From Flavimobilis marinus (lineage in GTDB: Bacteria; Actinomycetota; Actinomycetes; Actinomycetales; Cellulomonadaceae): DNA of 64,000 nt. The position numbers and the translations under genes were made by a program. The stretch is taken from assembly GCF_900113055.1 (NCBI RefSeq), contig NZ_FONZ01000001.1, positions 62,001-126,000 of the forward strand. Reading direction: 5' to 3'. The number at the start of each line of letters is the position of its first letter. The stretch's first letter is position 1. Positions 9,598-19,000 of the stretch are shown in pieces. The notes beneath the pieces are model-generated. The model was given only the letters and a program-made list of their open reading frames with translations, searched no databases and was not told the origin of the DNA.

Positions 9598-10002
9598 ATG
9601 TCCAAATCCACTGACGGCGTCGAGTTCGAGAGCTCGACCGTCCGTCCCTACACCGTGACTCGCGGCCGTGTGCGCTCCGCGACCTCGGACCTCCCCCTGG
9701 AGGCCTTGGTCGAGGTGATGCCTGGTGCGGTCTCAGGTACGGGGCTGACGCCGGAGAAGCGTTCGATCATCAAGCACGCCGCGCACAACTACGTGTCGGT
9801 GGCCGAGCTCTCCGCCCTGCTTCGCATGCCCATCGGGGTTGTTCGCATCGTGATCGCTGACCTCGCAGACGAGGGCTTCATCAAGGTGCACGCGACGGTC
9901 CCCGTCAACGTCCATACCGGACACGGCCAGCCGGGCTTCCAGAACCCTGCCCTGTCCCTGAGCGTGTTGGAGAGTGTTCTCAATGGCATTTCCTCCCTCT
10001 GA
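9598..10002 (+). CDS. cvnC: DUF742 protein of the conservon (CvnC)
   Basis: 134 residues, ATG start 11 bases after the cvnB stop. It carries the DUF742 signature: an N-terminal VRPYTVTRGR-like segment followed by a winged-helix-like core (NYVSVAELSALLRMPIGVVR, then IADLADEGFIKVH). The family is almost always encoded between a Roadblock protein and a small GTPase, as here. Its biochemical role is not settled; a helix-turn-helix role is suggested by sequence. The 3' end overlaps cvnD by 20 bases. Confidence 0.92.
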   Translation: MSKSTDGVEFESSTVRPYTVTRGRVRSATSDLPLEALVEVMPGAVSGTGLTPEKRSIIKHAAHNYVSVAELSALLRMPIGVVRIVIADLADEGFIKVHATVPVNVHTGHGQPGFQNPALSLSVLESVLNGISSL

Positions 10003-10582
10003 GTCCGCGCAGGCCCCGGCCCACGCGCCGGCGCCGACGGTCGTCAAGATCGTCGTCGCTGGAGGGTTCGCCGTCGGCAAGACGACCTTCATCGGCTCGA
10101 TCTCTGACATCGAGCCGCTGAACACCGAGGCCGCGATGACCGAGCACTCGGTCGGCGTCGACGACGCCGGCGGCGTGACGGACCGCAAGACCACCACCAC
10201 GGTGGCCATGGACTTCGGTCGTATCGAGCTCTCCAAGTCGCTGTGGCTCTACCTGTTCGGTACCCCCGGCCAGGACCGCTTCCTGTTCATGTGGGACGAC
10301 CTGGTTCGCGGAGCGATCGGCGCGGTCGTCCTCGTGGACACCGACCGCCTCGAGCAGTGCTTCCCCGCGGTGGACTATTTCGAGTCGCGCAACATCCCGT
10401 TCGTCGTGGGCGTGAACTGCTTCGACGGGATCGCGAAGCACCGCCTCGAGGACGTGCGCGAGGCGCTGCAGATCCCGGCCCACGTGCCGATGCTCTACAC
10501 GGACGCACGCTCGCGCGCGGCCACGAAGCAGGCGCTGATCGCGCTCGTGCAGCTCGCGATGGCGCAGCTGCGCGCAGCCTGA
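9983..10582 (+). CDS. cvnD: Small GTPase-like ATP/GTP-binding protein of the conservon (CvnD)
   Basis: 199 residues from the ATG at 9983 (GGAGAG eight bases upstream, inside cvnC). The switch protein of the conservon. Motifs visible: P-loop GGFAVGKTT, a G3-like FGTPGQDRF, and NCFDG in place of the usual NKxD, which is typical of this MglA-like family. The partner order kinase, Roadblock, DUF742, GTPase is complete, so the set should act as one membrane-associated signalling module. A strong hairpin follows the stop. Confidence 0.93.
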   Translation: MAFPPSESAQAPAHAPAPTVVKIVVAGGFAVGKTTFIGSISDIEPLNTEAAMTEHSVGVDDAGGVTDRKTTTTVAMDFGRIELSKSLWLYLFGTPGQDRFLFMWDDLVRGAIGAVVLVDTDRLEQCFPAVDYFESRNIPFVVGVNCFDGIAKHRLEDVREALQIPAHVPMLYTDARSRAATKQALIALVQLAMAQLRAA

Positions 10583-10605
10583 GCGGCACTGCGGGACGTA
10601 CTCCC

Positions 10606-10645
10606 CGAAGGGCCCGGACGACGAAGCCGTCGTCCGGGCCCTTCG
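10606..10645 (+). terminator. Terminator of the conservon operon
   Basis: A perfect 18-base inverted repeat (arms 10606-10623 and 10628-10645) with an AAGC loop begins 23 bases after the cvnD stop. It is very GC-rich and has no T-run, as is common in actinobacteria. Confidence 0.85.
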
Positions 10646-10699
10646 CGCGTCCGTGCGCGGTAGGTTGTCGCTGACGAACGACCCGCCGGGAGGGCCAGA

Positions 10700-11143
10700 G
10701 TGATCTACGGGGACGGCTCAGCGCTGCGCCTGACCGTGATGGACGTGAGCCACCCGTATCTCACGCAGGAGGACGGGGCCGTGGGTCCGGAGTCGATCGC
10801 GTGGCGTGCCTGGATGCGTGAGCACGAGCGTGACCTGGCCGTCACGGAGATCAGCCTCACCACCCTCCGGCGAGCCGCGGACCCGTTGGGCGCCGCCGCC
10901 CGGGAGTCGGTGCGTCAGATCGCCGCCCGGCTCACGGTCTTGCGTGTGCCGGACCGTGCGCTGGACACCGCGACGCTGGCCCAGGCGGCGCTGCCGCCCC
11001 TCGCCGCGATCGAGCTGGGCGTGGCGGTGGCGCACCCCGACGTCGCGACGGTGGCCACGTATGACCGTCGCATGGCCCGGGTGGCCCGGCTGCACGGCCT
11101 CCAGGTGGTCACGCCCGGCCGGTCGGACCGCTGGTGGGAGTGA
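10700..11143 (+). CDS. PIN-domain protein, VapC-like, without a visible antitoxin
   Basis: 147 residues, GTG start with GGGAGGG five bases upstream. The beginning (MIYGDGSALRL, compare the usual IYLDSSALVKL) and the end (ATYDRRMARVARLHGLQVVTPG) fit the PIN RNase fold of VapC toxins. Acidic residues visible are Asp5, a Glu in VTEISLTTL and the Asp of ATYDRRM. The central LDAxHLA-type motif is changed to LAAIELG, so one metal ligand is moved or lost and activity is uncertain. No small antitoxin gene lies directly upstream or downstream. It could be a degenerate or solitary PIN protein. Confidence 0.7.
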   Translation: MIYGDGSALRLTVMDVSHPYLTQEDGAVGPESIAWRAWMREHERDLAVTEISLTTLRRAADPLGAAARESVRQIAARLTVLRVPDRALDTATLAQAALPPLAAIELGVAVAHPDVATVATYDRRMARVARLHGLQVVTPGRSDRWWE

Positions 11144-11200
11144 GGGGACGGGCGGCGGCGATGTGCCAGAATGGTCCCGCGGCGGCCTCGGTGGTCGCGC

Positions 11201-11288
11201 GGAGGGCTGACCGAGCGGCCTAAGGTGACAGTCTTGAAAACTGTTGTGGGGCAACCCACCGGGGGTTCGAATCCCTCGCCCTCCACCA
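11201..11288 (+). tRNA. tRNA-Ser (anticodon TGA)
   Basis: Acceptor arms GGAGGGC and GCCCTCC pair fully; the anticodon stem encloses the loop CTTGAAA, giving TGA (reads UCA). A long variable arm (TGTGGGGCAACCCACCG) marks it as a class II serine tRNA. The T-loop TTCGAAT is standard. CCA is encoded (11286-11288) after an A at the discriminator position. Confidence 0.96.
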
Positions 11289-11291
11289 CGT

Positions 11292-11322
11292 GCGGGCCCC
11301 GGTCGTCATGATCGGGGTCCGC
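11292..11322 (+). terminator. Terminator after tRNA-Ser(TGA)
   Basis: Arms 11292-11304 and 11310-11322 form 13 pairs, two of them G-U, with a five-base loop. It starts four bases after the encoded CCA, so it probably ends the tRNA transcript. Confidence 0.7.
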
Positions 11323-11370
11323 TTCCGTTCCCGGGCGCAATGTCCCGGCTCAAGGCCCTTCCGAGCAGGC

Positions 11371-12651
11371 ATGATGGGGCCCATGAAGAACAACGGGGCC
11401 GAGGATGCGCTGGAGCCGGTCGACCTGATCCGGCGCTCCGGGACCATCCTGCGGATCGGCAAGCTGAGCCTGTCCGCCGGGACGGGCAGCTACCGCGTCA
11501 AGGCGACCATGGCGCGCGTCGCCCATGCGCTAGGCCTTGACCGGCACGCAGCGCACGTCACGCTCACGGAGATCACCGCGACCTCGCACCGGGGACCGAT
11601 CTTCCGCACGGAGGTCACCGAGGTCCGATCGGTGGGCATCAACGCGGACCGGCTCATGGAGATCGAGCGGACCGTGTCGCGGCTGACGCCGGGCGCCACG
11701 GTGACGGCTGTCGAGGCCGAGCTGGACCGCATCGAGACGAAGCCCTTGCTCTACGGCCCTGCCCTGAATGCGCTGTGGGCGGCGATCGCGTGCGCGGCGT
11801 TCGCGTTCCTGAACAACGGGGGGGTCATCGAGTGCCTCGGCGTGCTCGTGGCGGCGGGCGCTGGTCAGTGGCTGCGGCGCAACCTCATGCACCGCCGCCT
11901 CAACCAGTTCGGCGTGACGATGCTGGCGGCGACCACGGCCTGCATGGTCTACCTCGGTCTGATGCTCGGCCTCGACGCCATCGCGAGCACGGGGCAGGGG
12001 CACGAGGCCGGCTACGTCTCGGCGGTGCTGTTCCTGGTTCCCGGTTTCGCCCTGGTGACGGGGGCCCTGGACCTGGCGAAGCTGGACTACTCCGCGGGCG
12101 TCGCCCGGCTCACCTACGCGGTGATGATCCTGATGTCGGCGGCGTTGGCCGTCTGGGGCGTCTCCGCCCTCGTGGGGGTCACGCCGGACGCCGCGGCCCC
12201 CCTGGACCTCGATCCGGTTCTCGTGCTGTTCCTGCGCGCTCTGGCGTCCTTCCTGGGCGTCCTGGGCTTCGCGCTGATGTTCAACAGTCCGGGTCGGATG
12301 GCCCTCGGCGCCGCGACCATCGGGATGGTGGCGAACGTCGTGCGGATCGAGCTCGTGGAGCGAGGGATGGTCGTGCAGGCGGCGGCTGCCATCGCCGCGG
12401 TGATCGTGGGACTCGCGACGGCCTACGTCGCGCCGCGCCTCGATGTCCCGCGTATCACGATCTCGGTGCCGGCCGTCGTCATCATGGTGCCCGGCGTCGT
12501 CGCCTACCGGGCGGTCTACTTCCTCAACAGCGGCGACACGACCCAGGCGATGGCGCAGGCCGTCCAAGCCGGGCTTGTGGTGATCGCGCTGGCGATCGGG
12601 TTGGCGATCTCACGGATGCTCACGGACGAGGTCTGGATGTACGAGCGGTGA
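11371..12651 (+). CDS. Threonine/serine exporter family protein (ThrE-like)
   Basis: About 426 residues. The N-terminal half is a cytoplasmic-facing domain starting with SLSAGTGSYRVKATMARVAHALG, typical of the ThrE/YjjP family (DUF1212); the C-terminal half holds about ten membrane segments, ending with the DUF3815-like unit (VPAVVIMVPGVVAYRAVYFLNSGD). ThrE exports threonine and serine in Corynebacterium by proton exchange. The start is uncertain: ATG at 11371, 11374 or 11383 all sit close to GCAGG/GGGG sequences; an in-frame earlier ATG at 11290 would overlap the tRNA terminator and is unlikely. Confidence 0.85.
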   Translation: MMGPMKNNGAEDALEPVDLIRRSGTILRIGKLSLSAGTGSYRVKATMARVAHALGLDRHAAHVTLTEITATSHRGPIFRTEVTEVRSVGINADRLMEIERTVSRLTPGATVTAVEAELDRIETKPLLYGPALNALWAAIACAAFAFLNNGGVIECLGVLVAAGAGQWLRRNLMHRRLNQFGVTMLAATTACMVYLGLMLGLDAIASTGQGHEAGYVSAVLFLVPGFALVTGALDLAKLDYSAGVARLTYAVMILMSAALAVWGVSALVGVTPDAAAPLDLDPVLVLFLRALASFLGVLGFALMFNSPGRMALGAATIGMVANVVRIELVERGMVVQAAAAIAAVIVGLATAYVAPRLDVPRITISVPAVVIMVPGVVAYRAVYFLNSGDTTQAMAQAVQAGLVVIALAIGLAISRMLTDEVWMYER

Positions 12652-12706
12652 CGCTCTCGGACGGTTTTGCAGGTGGGGTCCCGGGCCAGGTACCCTGACA
12701 CGGCTT

Positions 12707-12795
12707 GGAGACGTCGCATAGCCAGGTCTAGTGCGCCACCCTGCTAAGGTGGTAACGGAGCAATCCGTTCGAGGGTTCGAATCCCTCCGTCTCCG
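12707..12795 (+). tRNA. tRNA-Ser (anticodon GCT)
   Basis: GGAGACG pairs with CGTCTCC; the anticodon arm CCACC-CTGCTAA-GGTGG gives GCT (reads AGC/AGU). A long variable arm identifies it as a serine tRNA. The discriminator is G at 12795; CCA is not encoded. Confidence 0.95.
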
Positions 12796-12806
12796 CTCCG
12801 CAAGGG

Positions 12807-12830
12807 CTCCCGATCCGTTCGGGGGTCTTT
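12807..12830 (+). terminator. Possible terminator after tRNA-Ser(GCT)
   Basis: Arms CTCCCGA (12807-12813) and TCGGGGG (12819-12825) pair with one G-U and are followed by TCTTT. The stem is short but the position, just after the tRNA, and the T-rich tail fit a terminator. Confidence 0.5.
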
Positions 12831-12931
12831 CGCATGTATGACCCGGTCATGACCCTGAGAATCCGCAGGATCTCGCCGGTTTGGGGAACTGGCCTCGTGC
12901 GAGGTAGAGTTTCCGACGGCCCTCGGGCCAC

Positions 12932-13004
12932 GCGCCCGTAGCTCAACGGATAGAGCATCTGACTACGGATCAGAAGGTTGGGGGTTCGAATCCCTCCGGG
13001 CGCA
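12932..13004 (+). tRNA. tRNA-Arg (anticodon ACG)
   Basis: GCGCCCG pairs with CGGGCGC; the anticodon arm TCTGA-CTACGGA-TCAGA gives ACG, which after A-to-I editing reads CGU/CGC/CGA. D-loop and T-loop (TTCGAAT) are normal, the discriminator is A, and CCA is not encoded. Confidence 0.96.
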
Positions 13005-13010
13005 CCGCAG

Positions 13011-13040
13011 AGCAACGGCACCCCCCGGGGTGCCGTTGCT
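13011..13040 (+). terminator. Terminator after tRNA-Arg
   Basis: A perfect 14-base inverted repeat (13011-13024 and 13027-13040) just seven bases past the tRNA end. The innermost pairs must open to make the loop. A short GTTT follows. From 13041 to 13275 I see no gene. Confidence 0.75.
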
Positions 13041-13275
13041 GTTTCCGGGCTATGCCACACCGGCATCCCTCGCCCGCGTGACCGCGGCAATGGCCTCGGT
13101 GTGAACCAACGGTGCCACCTGGGGCTCGAGACGCAGGCTCGGCCCTCCCCCGCGCTACGACGGCCCTGGCCGGCCCGCGCGGCGACGCTGGACACCGCTC
13201 CGGCGCCTGGGGGCGGCCCGGTAACATCGCTGGTGCGCGGGGCTTGCCTGCGCGCTGCGAGGGGGAGAGGCGCGG

Positions 13276-13902
13276 ATGGCGAGGGAGAGACGGCTGACGC
13301 TGCCGAACGTCATCACGCTCGTCCGGCTCATCGTCCTGATCCCGCTCTTCGTGCTCCTCTCGGTGACGGAGCGCACGACCGGCGCGATCGTCGTCCTGTT
13401 CCTCATCGGGATCTCCGACTGGGCAGACGGCTGGATCGCCCGCCGCTTCGACCTCTCGAGCGACCTCGGACGCACGCTCGACCCGCTCGCTGACCGCCTC
13501 GCGATGGCGGCCGTCGTGATCACCCTGGTCGTGCAGGGATACGCGGACCTGTGGATGGTGGCTCTCATCGTGCTGCCCGACGCCATCCTCGGCGGCGCGG
13601 CGATCGTGCTCAGCGCCCAGCGCCGCTTCCCCGCGCCCCAGCTGGAGGTCACGCTCCTGGGCAAGGCGCGCACGGCCCTGCTCATGACCGGCCTCCCCCT
13701 GCTGCTCCTGGCCTCCTACACGACCGGCAAGGGCACGGTGCTGTGGGGCATCGCCTACGCGATCACGGCGGCCGGATGCCTCGGTCACGCGCTGGCGGCC
13801 GTGCACTACGGCGTGCTGGGCCGGCGAGCGTTGCGGGCCCTGGAGGCACAGGAGGACGCCGACGCCGCGGCGCGCCTCGGTCAGTCCGGCCGACCGGCGT
13901 AG
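13276..13902 (+). CDS. CDP-alcohol phosphatidyltransferase (PgsA-like)
   Basis: 208 residues, ATG with a GGGGGAGAGG site. The catalytic signature DxxDGxxARx8GxxxDxxxD is complete at residues 48-73 (SDWADGWIARRF, then DLGRTLDPLAD). Several membrane helices surround it. The family transfers phosphatidyl from CDP-diacylglycerol to an alcohol such as glycerol-3-phosphate, inositol-phosphate or cardiolipin precursors; the substrate cannot be assigned from sequence alone. It converges closely on the amidotransferase gene, with no clear terminator: its stop (13900-13902) lies inside that gene's 3' end. Confidence 0.87.
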   Translation: MARERRLTLPNVITLVRLIVLIPLFVLLSVTERTTGAIVVLFLIGISDWADGWIARRFDLSSDLGRTLDPLADRLAMAAVVITLVVQGYADLWMVALIVLPDAILGGAAIVLSAQRRFPAPQLEVTLLGKARTALLMTGLPLLLLASYTTGKGTVLWGIAYAITAAGCLGHALAAVHYGVLGRRALRALEAQEDADAAARLGQSGRPA

Positions 13903-14639
13903 CGCCGCACGAAGTTCGCCAGGATCGTCGGCGGGTGCGGCGTCGTCGTCCCGCGGACCGCGGCGATGACCTCGGGCGCGGTGCCCGGCGGGAAGTACCC
14001 GTTGTCCCGGTACAGCTCGATGCGCTGCACCAAGCCGGCCTGGTCGAGCTCGGGGTGGAACTGCGTGGCGTACAGGTTCTGCTTGACCCGGAACATCTGG
14101 ACGGGGCACGACGGCGCAGTCGCGAGCAGGACGGCGTGCTCAGGCAGGCGGCTGCAGGCCTCCTTGTGACCGACGTACGCGGCGAACGAGTCCGGGACGC
14201 CGGAGAGCACCGGGTCGTCGCGTCCGGCGGCGGTCAGCGTGACCGTCACGGCGCCGACGGCCTCGCCGTACTGGCTGTCCACGACGGCACCCTGGTGCAC
14301 GCCGAGCGTCCCGACGCCGTAGCAGGCACCCAGGTAGGGGAAGTCCCGCGCGACGACCTCGTCGAGGAGTTCGCTGAGCTCCTGCTCGACCCGGTGCTGG
14401 ACGTCAGACTTGGTCTCCGGGGCGTCCGACGACGTGAACGGGCTCCCGCCGACGATGACCCCGGCGTAGTGGTCGAGGTTGATCGCCGGGAGGGCGCGCT
14501 GCTCGAGGCGCACCCGGTGCAGCTGGTCCGGTGCGAGGCCGCCGAAACGCAGGAAGGCGGCGTACTCGGCGTCGGCGGCCTCGTCCTCGGCGCGGGTGGC
14601 GAGGAGGAGGAACGGCCGGGTCGCAGGCACAGAGGTCAC
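13881..14639 (-). CDS. Class I glutamine amidotransferase
   Basis: 252 residues from the GTG at 14639, chosen because a GGGGCAGGA site precedes it; the open frame continues upstream with low-quality coding. GATase1 fold related to GMP synthase amidotransferase subunits. The nucleophile elbow is YLGACYGVG, followed by QFHPELDQ, which supplies the His and Glu of the triad; GVIVGGSPF forms the oxyanion part. Stand-alone proteins of this kind act on small glutamyl compounds or gamma-glutamyl-polyamines; the substrate is unknown. Its 3' end overlaps the end of the convergent phosphatidyltransferase by 22 bases. Confidence 0.85.
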   Translation of the reverse strand: MTSVPATRPFLLLATRAEDEAADAEYAAFLRFGGLAPDQLHRVRLEQRALPAINLDHYAGVIVGGSPFTSSDAPETKSDVQHRVEQELSELLDEVVARDFPYLGACYGVGTLGVHQGAVVDSQYGEAVGAVTVTLTAAGRDDPVLSGVPDSFAAYVGHKEACSRLPEHAVLLATAPSCPVQMFRVKQNLYATQFHPELDQAGLVQRIELYRDNGYFPPGTAPEVIAAVRGTTTPHPPTILANFVRRYAGRPD

Positions 14640-14728
14640 GGCTGAATCCTGCCCCTCTCGCGCCCGGTGCGCTCCTCGGCGTCGCCCTTCGAGATGCCGA
14701 CGCCGGATCGCGGTCGGATGATCGGAGG

Positions 14729-15964
14729 ATGAAGCACAACCGAGACGACTCCCAGCCCGAGGTCCACGATGTCGGTGAGGCGTCTGCGCACGATCCCGGT
14801 GCGCGGGGCAGCACCGCACGCGAGCGCGCGGCGCACGAGCGCGCCGCGGGCGAAGGGCAGGGGCCTGGCGAGAGCGAGACTGCGGCGGCCGGACACGGCA
14901 TCGACGGCTCGGCGCGGGCGGCCGGGGAGCGCGAGACGCGCGGAGACCAGGCTCCGCACCCGGACGACGACGGGAAGCCGGACAGCCCGACGGATCTGCG
15001 CGGCGGCACGCTGAAGTACGGGCTGATCCGCGCGGTGCGGGAGTTCGTGCGGGACCAGTGCACCGACCTGGCCGCTGCGCTGACCTATCGCGGCGTCCTG
15101 GCGATCGCCCCCGCCATCCTGGCGCTCGTCTCGATCCTCGGTGTCGTCGGCAACGGTCCCCAGATCGTTGAGAACCTGCTCGGCGTCGTGGAGGACGTGG
15201 CGTCCGAGGACGCGGTCGAGGGAGTGAAGCCGATCCTCGAGCAGGTCACCGAGTCGCAGTCTGCGGGGCTCGCGCTCATCGTCGGTGTGCTCATCGCGCT
15301 GTGGTCGGCCTCCGGGTACGTCACGGCGTTCAGCCGCGCGATGAACCGGATCTACGAGATCGAGGAGGGCCGGCCGATCTGGAAGCTCCGCCCGATCATG
15401 TACGCGCTGACGGTCTTCCTGCTGATCCTGCTCGCTCTGGCCGCCGTGATGCTGGTGGCCTCGGGCGAGGTCGCCCGGAGCATCGGCTCGGCCATCGGCC
15501 TGAGCGACACGGCCGTGACGGTGTGGAACATCGCCAAGTGGCCGGTGGTGCTGCTCGTCGTGATCGTCGCCGTCGCGGTGCTCTACCACCTCACGCCGAA
15601 CATCAAGCAGCCGAAGTTCCGCTGGGTCAGCCCCGGCGCCGCCCTCGCGATCATCGTGTGGATCCTCGCGTCCGTCGGGTTCGGCTTCTACGTCTCGAAC
15701 TTCGGCAACTACGGCGCGACGTACGGCACCCTCGCGGGCGTGATCGTGTTCCTGCTGTGGATGTGGATCTCGAACCTTGCGCTGCTGCTCGGTGCTGAGA
15801 TCGACGCCGAGCTTGAGCGCAGCCGCCAGCTTCAAGCCGGGCTGCCCGCTGAGGAGGAGATCCAGCTGCCCCCCCGCGACACCCGCGGGATCGACAAGCG
15901 CGCCAAGGTGGAGCGCAAGGAGATCGCGCAGGGACGCGAGATCCGGGAGCGTTCGGCCGAGTGA
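14729..15964 (+). CDS. YihY/BrkB-family inner membrane protein
   Basis: 411 residues. The first 85 residues are hydrophilic and charged; then follows the YihY core with six membrane segments and hallmark stretches (DLAAALTYRGVLAIAPAILAL, GSFNYVTAFSRAMNRIYEI-like, and GATYGTLAGVIVFLLWMWISN). The C-terminus is a charged helix. Family members are conserved inner-membrane proteins; transport of lipids or ions has been proposed but not shown. GGAGG lies directly against the ATG at 14729, unusually close; no better in-frame start is seen. Confidence 0.88.
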   Translation: MKHNRDDSQPEVHDVGEASAHDPGARGSTARERAAHERAAGEGQGPGESETAAAGHGIDGSARAAGERETRGDQAPHPDDDGKPDSPTDLRGGTLKYGLIRAVREFVRDQCTDLAAALTYRGVLAIAPAILALVSILGVVGNGPQIVENLLGVVEDVASEDAVEGVKPILEQVTESQSAGLALIVGVLIALWSASGYVTAFSRAMNRIYEIEEGRPIWKLRPIMYALTVFLLILLALAAVMLVASGEVARSIGSAIGLSDTAVTVWNIAKWPVVLLVVIVAVAVLYHLTPNIKQPKFRWVSPGAALAIIVWILASVGFGFYVSNFGNYGATYGTLAGVIVFLLWMWISNLALLLGAEIDAELERSRQLQAGLPAEEEIQLPPRDTRGIDKRAKVERKEIAQGREIRERSAE

Positions 15965-15968
15965 CGAC

Positions 15969-16010
15969 ATGACGCTGGCCGGGCCCCGCAGGGAGCCCGG
16001 CCAGCGTCAT
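15969..16010. terminator. Bidirectional terminator
   Basis: Perfect 16-base arms (15969-15984 and 15995-16010) around a ten-base loop, placed between the convergent YihY gene and the large secreted-protein gene. It can serve both strands. Confidence 0.85.
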
Positions 16011-16021
16011 CGCCTCAGCGG

Positions 16022-19000
16022 TCAGCGTGCCTTGACGGTTGTGACCTTGGACGTCGACCCGGTGATGGTGCTGGTCGACTGGTAGGCGGCCTTGACCTTG
16101 ATGGTGGTGCGGTAGCGCTTGGGCAGGGTGAGGGTGATCTTGCCCTTGTGCTTGGTGGTGAGCTTGATGGTCTTGATGACCTTCTTGCCGACGTAGATCT
16201 TGACCTTGCCGGTGGCGTAGGTGCCGTTGGTGAGCTTGCCGAGGGTGAGGGTGATCTTGGGCTTGGCGTTCTTCTTGAACGTCTTGCCGGTGACCTTGGC
16301 CTTCTTGGCGAGCTTGGTCTTGGCGACCGTGAAGGTCTTGGCCTTCGGGGAGGTCGCTGCCGTCGTCGTGCTCGTGCCGCTGTAGGTGGCGGTGACAGCC
16401 TTGTAGCTGCCGGGCTTGACGCCCTTGCTCAGCTTGAGGCTTGCCTTGCCGCCGGCGATCTTGGCCGTGCCCAGGGTGGTCGAACCGTTGCGGAAGGTGA
16501 CCGTGCCGGTGCTGGCTCCCTTGACGGTGGTCGTGAGGGTGGCGACCAGCTTGTGCCCGTAGACCTGGGTGGTCTTGGAGAAGGTCGGGGTCGAGAGCGT
16601 GACCTTCACCTTCGCCGGGGGAGTCACGACCGGCGGGGTGACGACCGGCGGGGTCACGACCGGGGGAGTCACGACCGGCGGGGTGACCACGGGGGGTGTG
16701 ACCTCCTTGGCCTTGACCGTCAAGGTGACCCCGGGCGAGGTGGACCCCGTGTGGTTCACGTCGCCGGTGTAGCTGGCCTTGACGGTGTGAGTGCCGGCCG
16801 TCGCGGGGGTGAAGGTGGCTGTCGCCTTGCCGTTGATGATGGGGCCGGTGCCCACCTTCGTGGTGCCGTCGAAGAAGTCGACGGAGCCGGGTGCGCCCGG
16901 TGTCACGGTCGCGGTCGCAGTGACCTTGTCACCGAGCGTGACCGAGTCCGGGGACAGCGCGAGCGTCGTGGACGTCGCGCGCTGCGCGACGCTCACCGCC
17001 ACGCTGTTGTCCCACCAGTCGTTGTTGGCGACCTCGCCGATGAACGAAGCCTCGATGCGGTGCGTCCCCGGAGCCAGGTCGGTGACAGTCGTCACCGCGC
17101 CGCCGTCCACCACCTCGACGACGCTATGGGTCACGCCGTCGACGTAGAACTCGATCGAGCCCGGGTATGGCTTGTGCAGGGCGGCGGTGACCTTGACGGC
17201 GTCACCCGCCACGATCGAGCTTGCTCCTAGTGTGAGGTCGACCCGCGCGAGCTCCGGGAAGACCGTGACCTCGGCGTTCTGGGACTGAGAGGGTGCGAAG
17301 CCCTCTGCTCCGTTGAACGCCGCCGTGATCTGCAGGTCGCCGTCGTTGGACGTGTCCACGTCCAACGTGGCGATTCCGTTCGAGAGCGGCACCGTTGCAG
17401 CCGCGCGGCCGTTCACCCAGAAGGTGACCGTCCCCGTGGGTGCTTCGCTGACCGTCCCCGCGGGGGCTCCGCTGACTGTGGCGGTGGCGCGGACCGGGTC
17501 CCCGGCAGCGACGCGGTAGGCCGAGACGGAGAGCTCGGTCGTGGTGACGACGTCGGGCTTCGCGACCACGAGGCCGCTCACCCCGAGCTCGAAGGTCGTG
17601 GCGTCGGGTGCTGCGTCCACCGCCACGTAGTAGGTCTGGCCGGCTGACAGGGACGCGGACAGCGCGACAGCCTCGTACTCGGACCGCGAAGCGATGCGCG
17701 TCAGCCCGTCGACCCGGTCGCCGGTGTACAGAGCCAGGTTGACCCGGTTCCAACCATGGATGTCCTCCAGGTCGATGCGGACCGTGGACGTGACCTCGGG
17801 GGTGATCGTGTACCAGAGGGTGCGATGAGCCCCGGCGCGCTCCCCAGGCTCGACGGTTGCGCCACCGTTGCTCAGCTGGATCGTGCCGTTGCGCAGCGGG
17901 AGAGCATCCGCGAAGTCGTCGTTCGCAGGCGCGGGGGCGCGGCCCAGAGGGACGGTTCCGAGGTCGGCACGGGGCCGGTCGACGCTCAGCGTCGCGGTCG
18001 TGCGCACCTCCGCGAAGTCCAGATCTCCCGAGATGACGACGCCGACCGTTCCCAGCTCGATACCCGTCACGGAAAAGCGCCCGTCCTGGTCGGTCGTGTC
18101 TTCCTCCCAACCGGCCGAGACCTGGACGCCCTCGACGGGGCTTCCCACGCCGTCGACGACCGTCCCGACCACGGATCCCGCGGCCGTGAGTGCGACGTGG
18201 TGCGTGGTCTCGTCGTCGACGGTGAGGGTGGTCGTCGTCGGCGTATATCGCTGCTGGCGGTCGGTCAGGACCACCGAGTGCGTGCCGCGTGGGAGCCGAA
18301 GCATGACGAGCCCATCAGCACCCGTCGTGCCCGACGCGACGGTCATGCCGAGGTCGTTCGTCACGACGACGCGGATGCCAGCGACGCTGTCGTCACCTGA
18401 CTGAGCGCGGATGACAGACGGGACTCCGGGGTCGACCTGCCAGTTCGTGACCTCTATCGAGTCGTGCGCTGCGAGGTCGAAGATGTGCTTCGTGCCACCG
18501 GTCGAGAGGAACTGGCCGGGGTGGTCCACGGTCGGCTCGGCCCACAGGAGGTAGGCGCCGGCGTCCAGCTGGCTGAAGGTGAACGGGTTGGGGCCGTAGT
18601 GCTCCTCGAGGGGATAGCCGTCAGCCCGGAGTGAATACAACGCGACATCGCCGGTCGCCCCGATGGCCGTGCCGGAGATCTTGGCGCCGGTCTCGAGCGT
18701 GACCGAGACGTTGCTCGACTCGCCTGCGGCAAGCGTGACGGTCGGAGATGTGGGATCACCCGCACGGATGGAGCGCAGATCGCCGACGGAGTCCGAGACG
18801 TCGAACGAGTACGTGCCGGCCGGCACGTTCTTGAACGAGAAGTCACCCGCGGCGTCCGTCTGGATCTCGTCGATCCACTCCCACCAGTCCTCGTCGTCGG
18901 ACCACTGCCGAAGGACGACCGAGGCGTCCTCCACGGCAGAACCCGACGCATCAGAGACGCGGCCCGAGATGGAGCCGGCACCATGAGATGTCAGGACCAC

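Noticed and set aside
12707..13004. tRNA genes as an integration site of a genomic island
   Set aside because: No partial tRNA copy or integrase is found in the window.
16617..16705. Short regular repeats that could suggest a CRISPR array
   Set aside because: They encode TPPVV hinges in a secreted protein, have no unique spacers and continue the reading frame.
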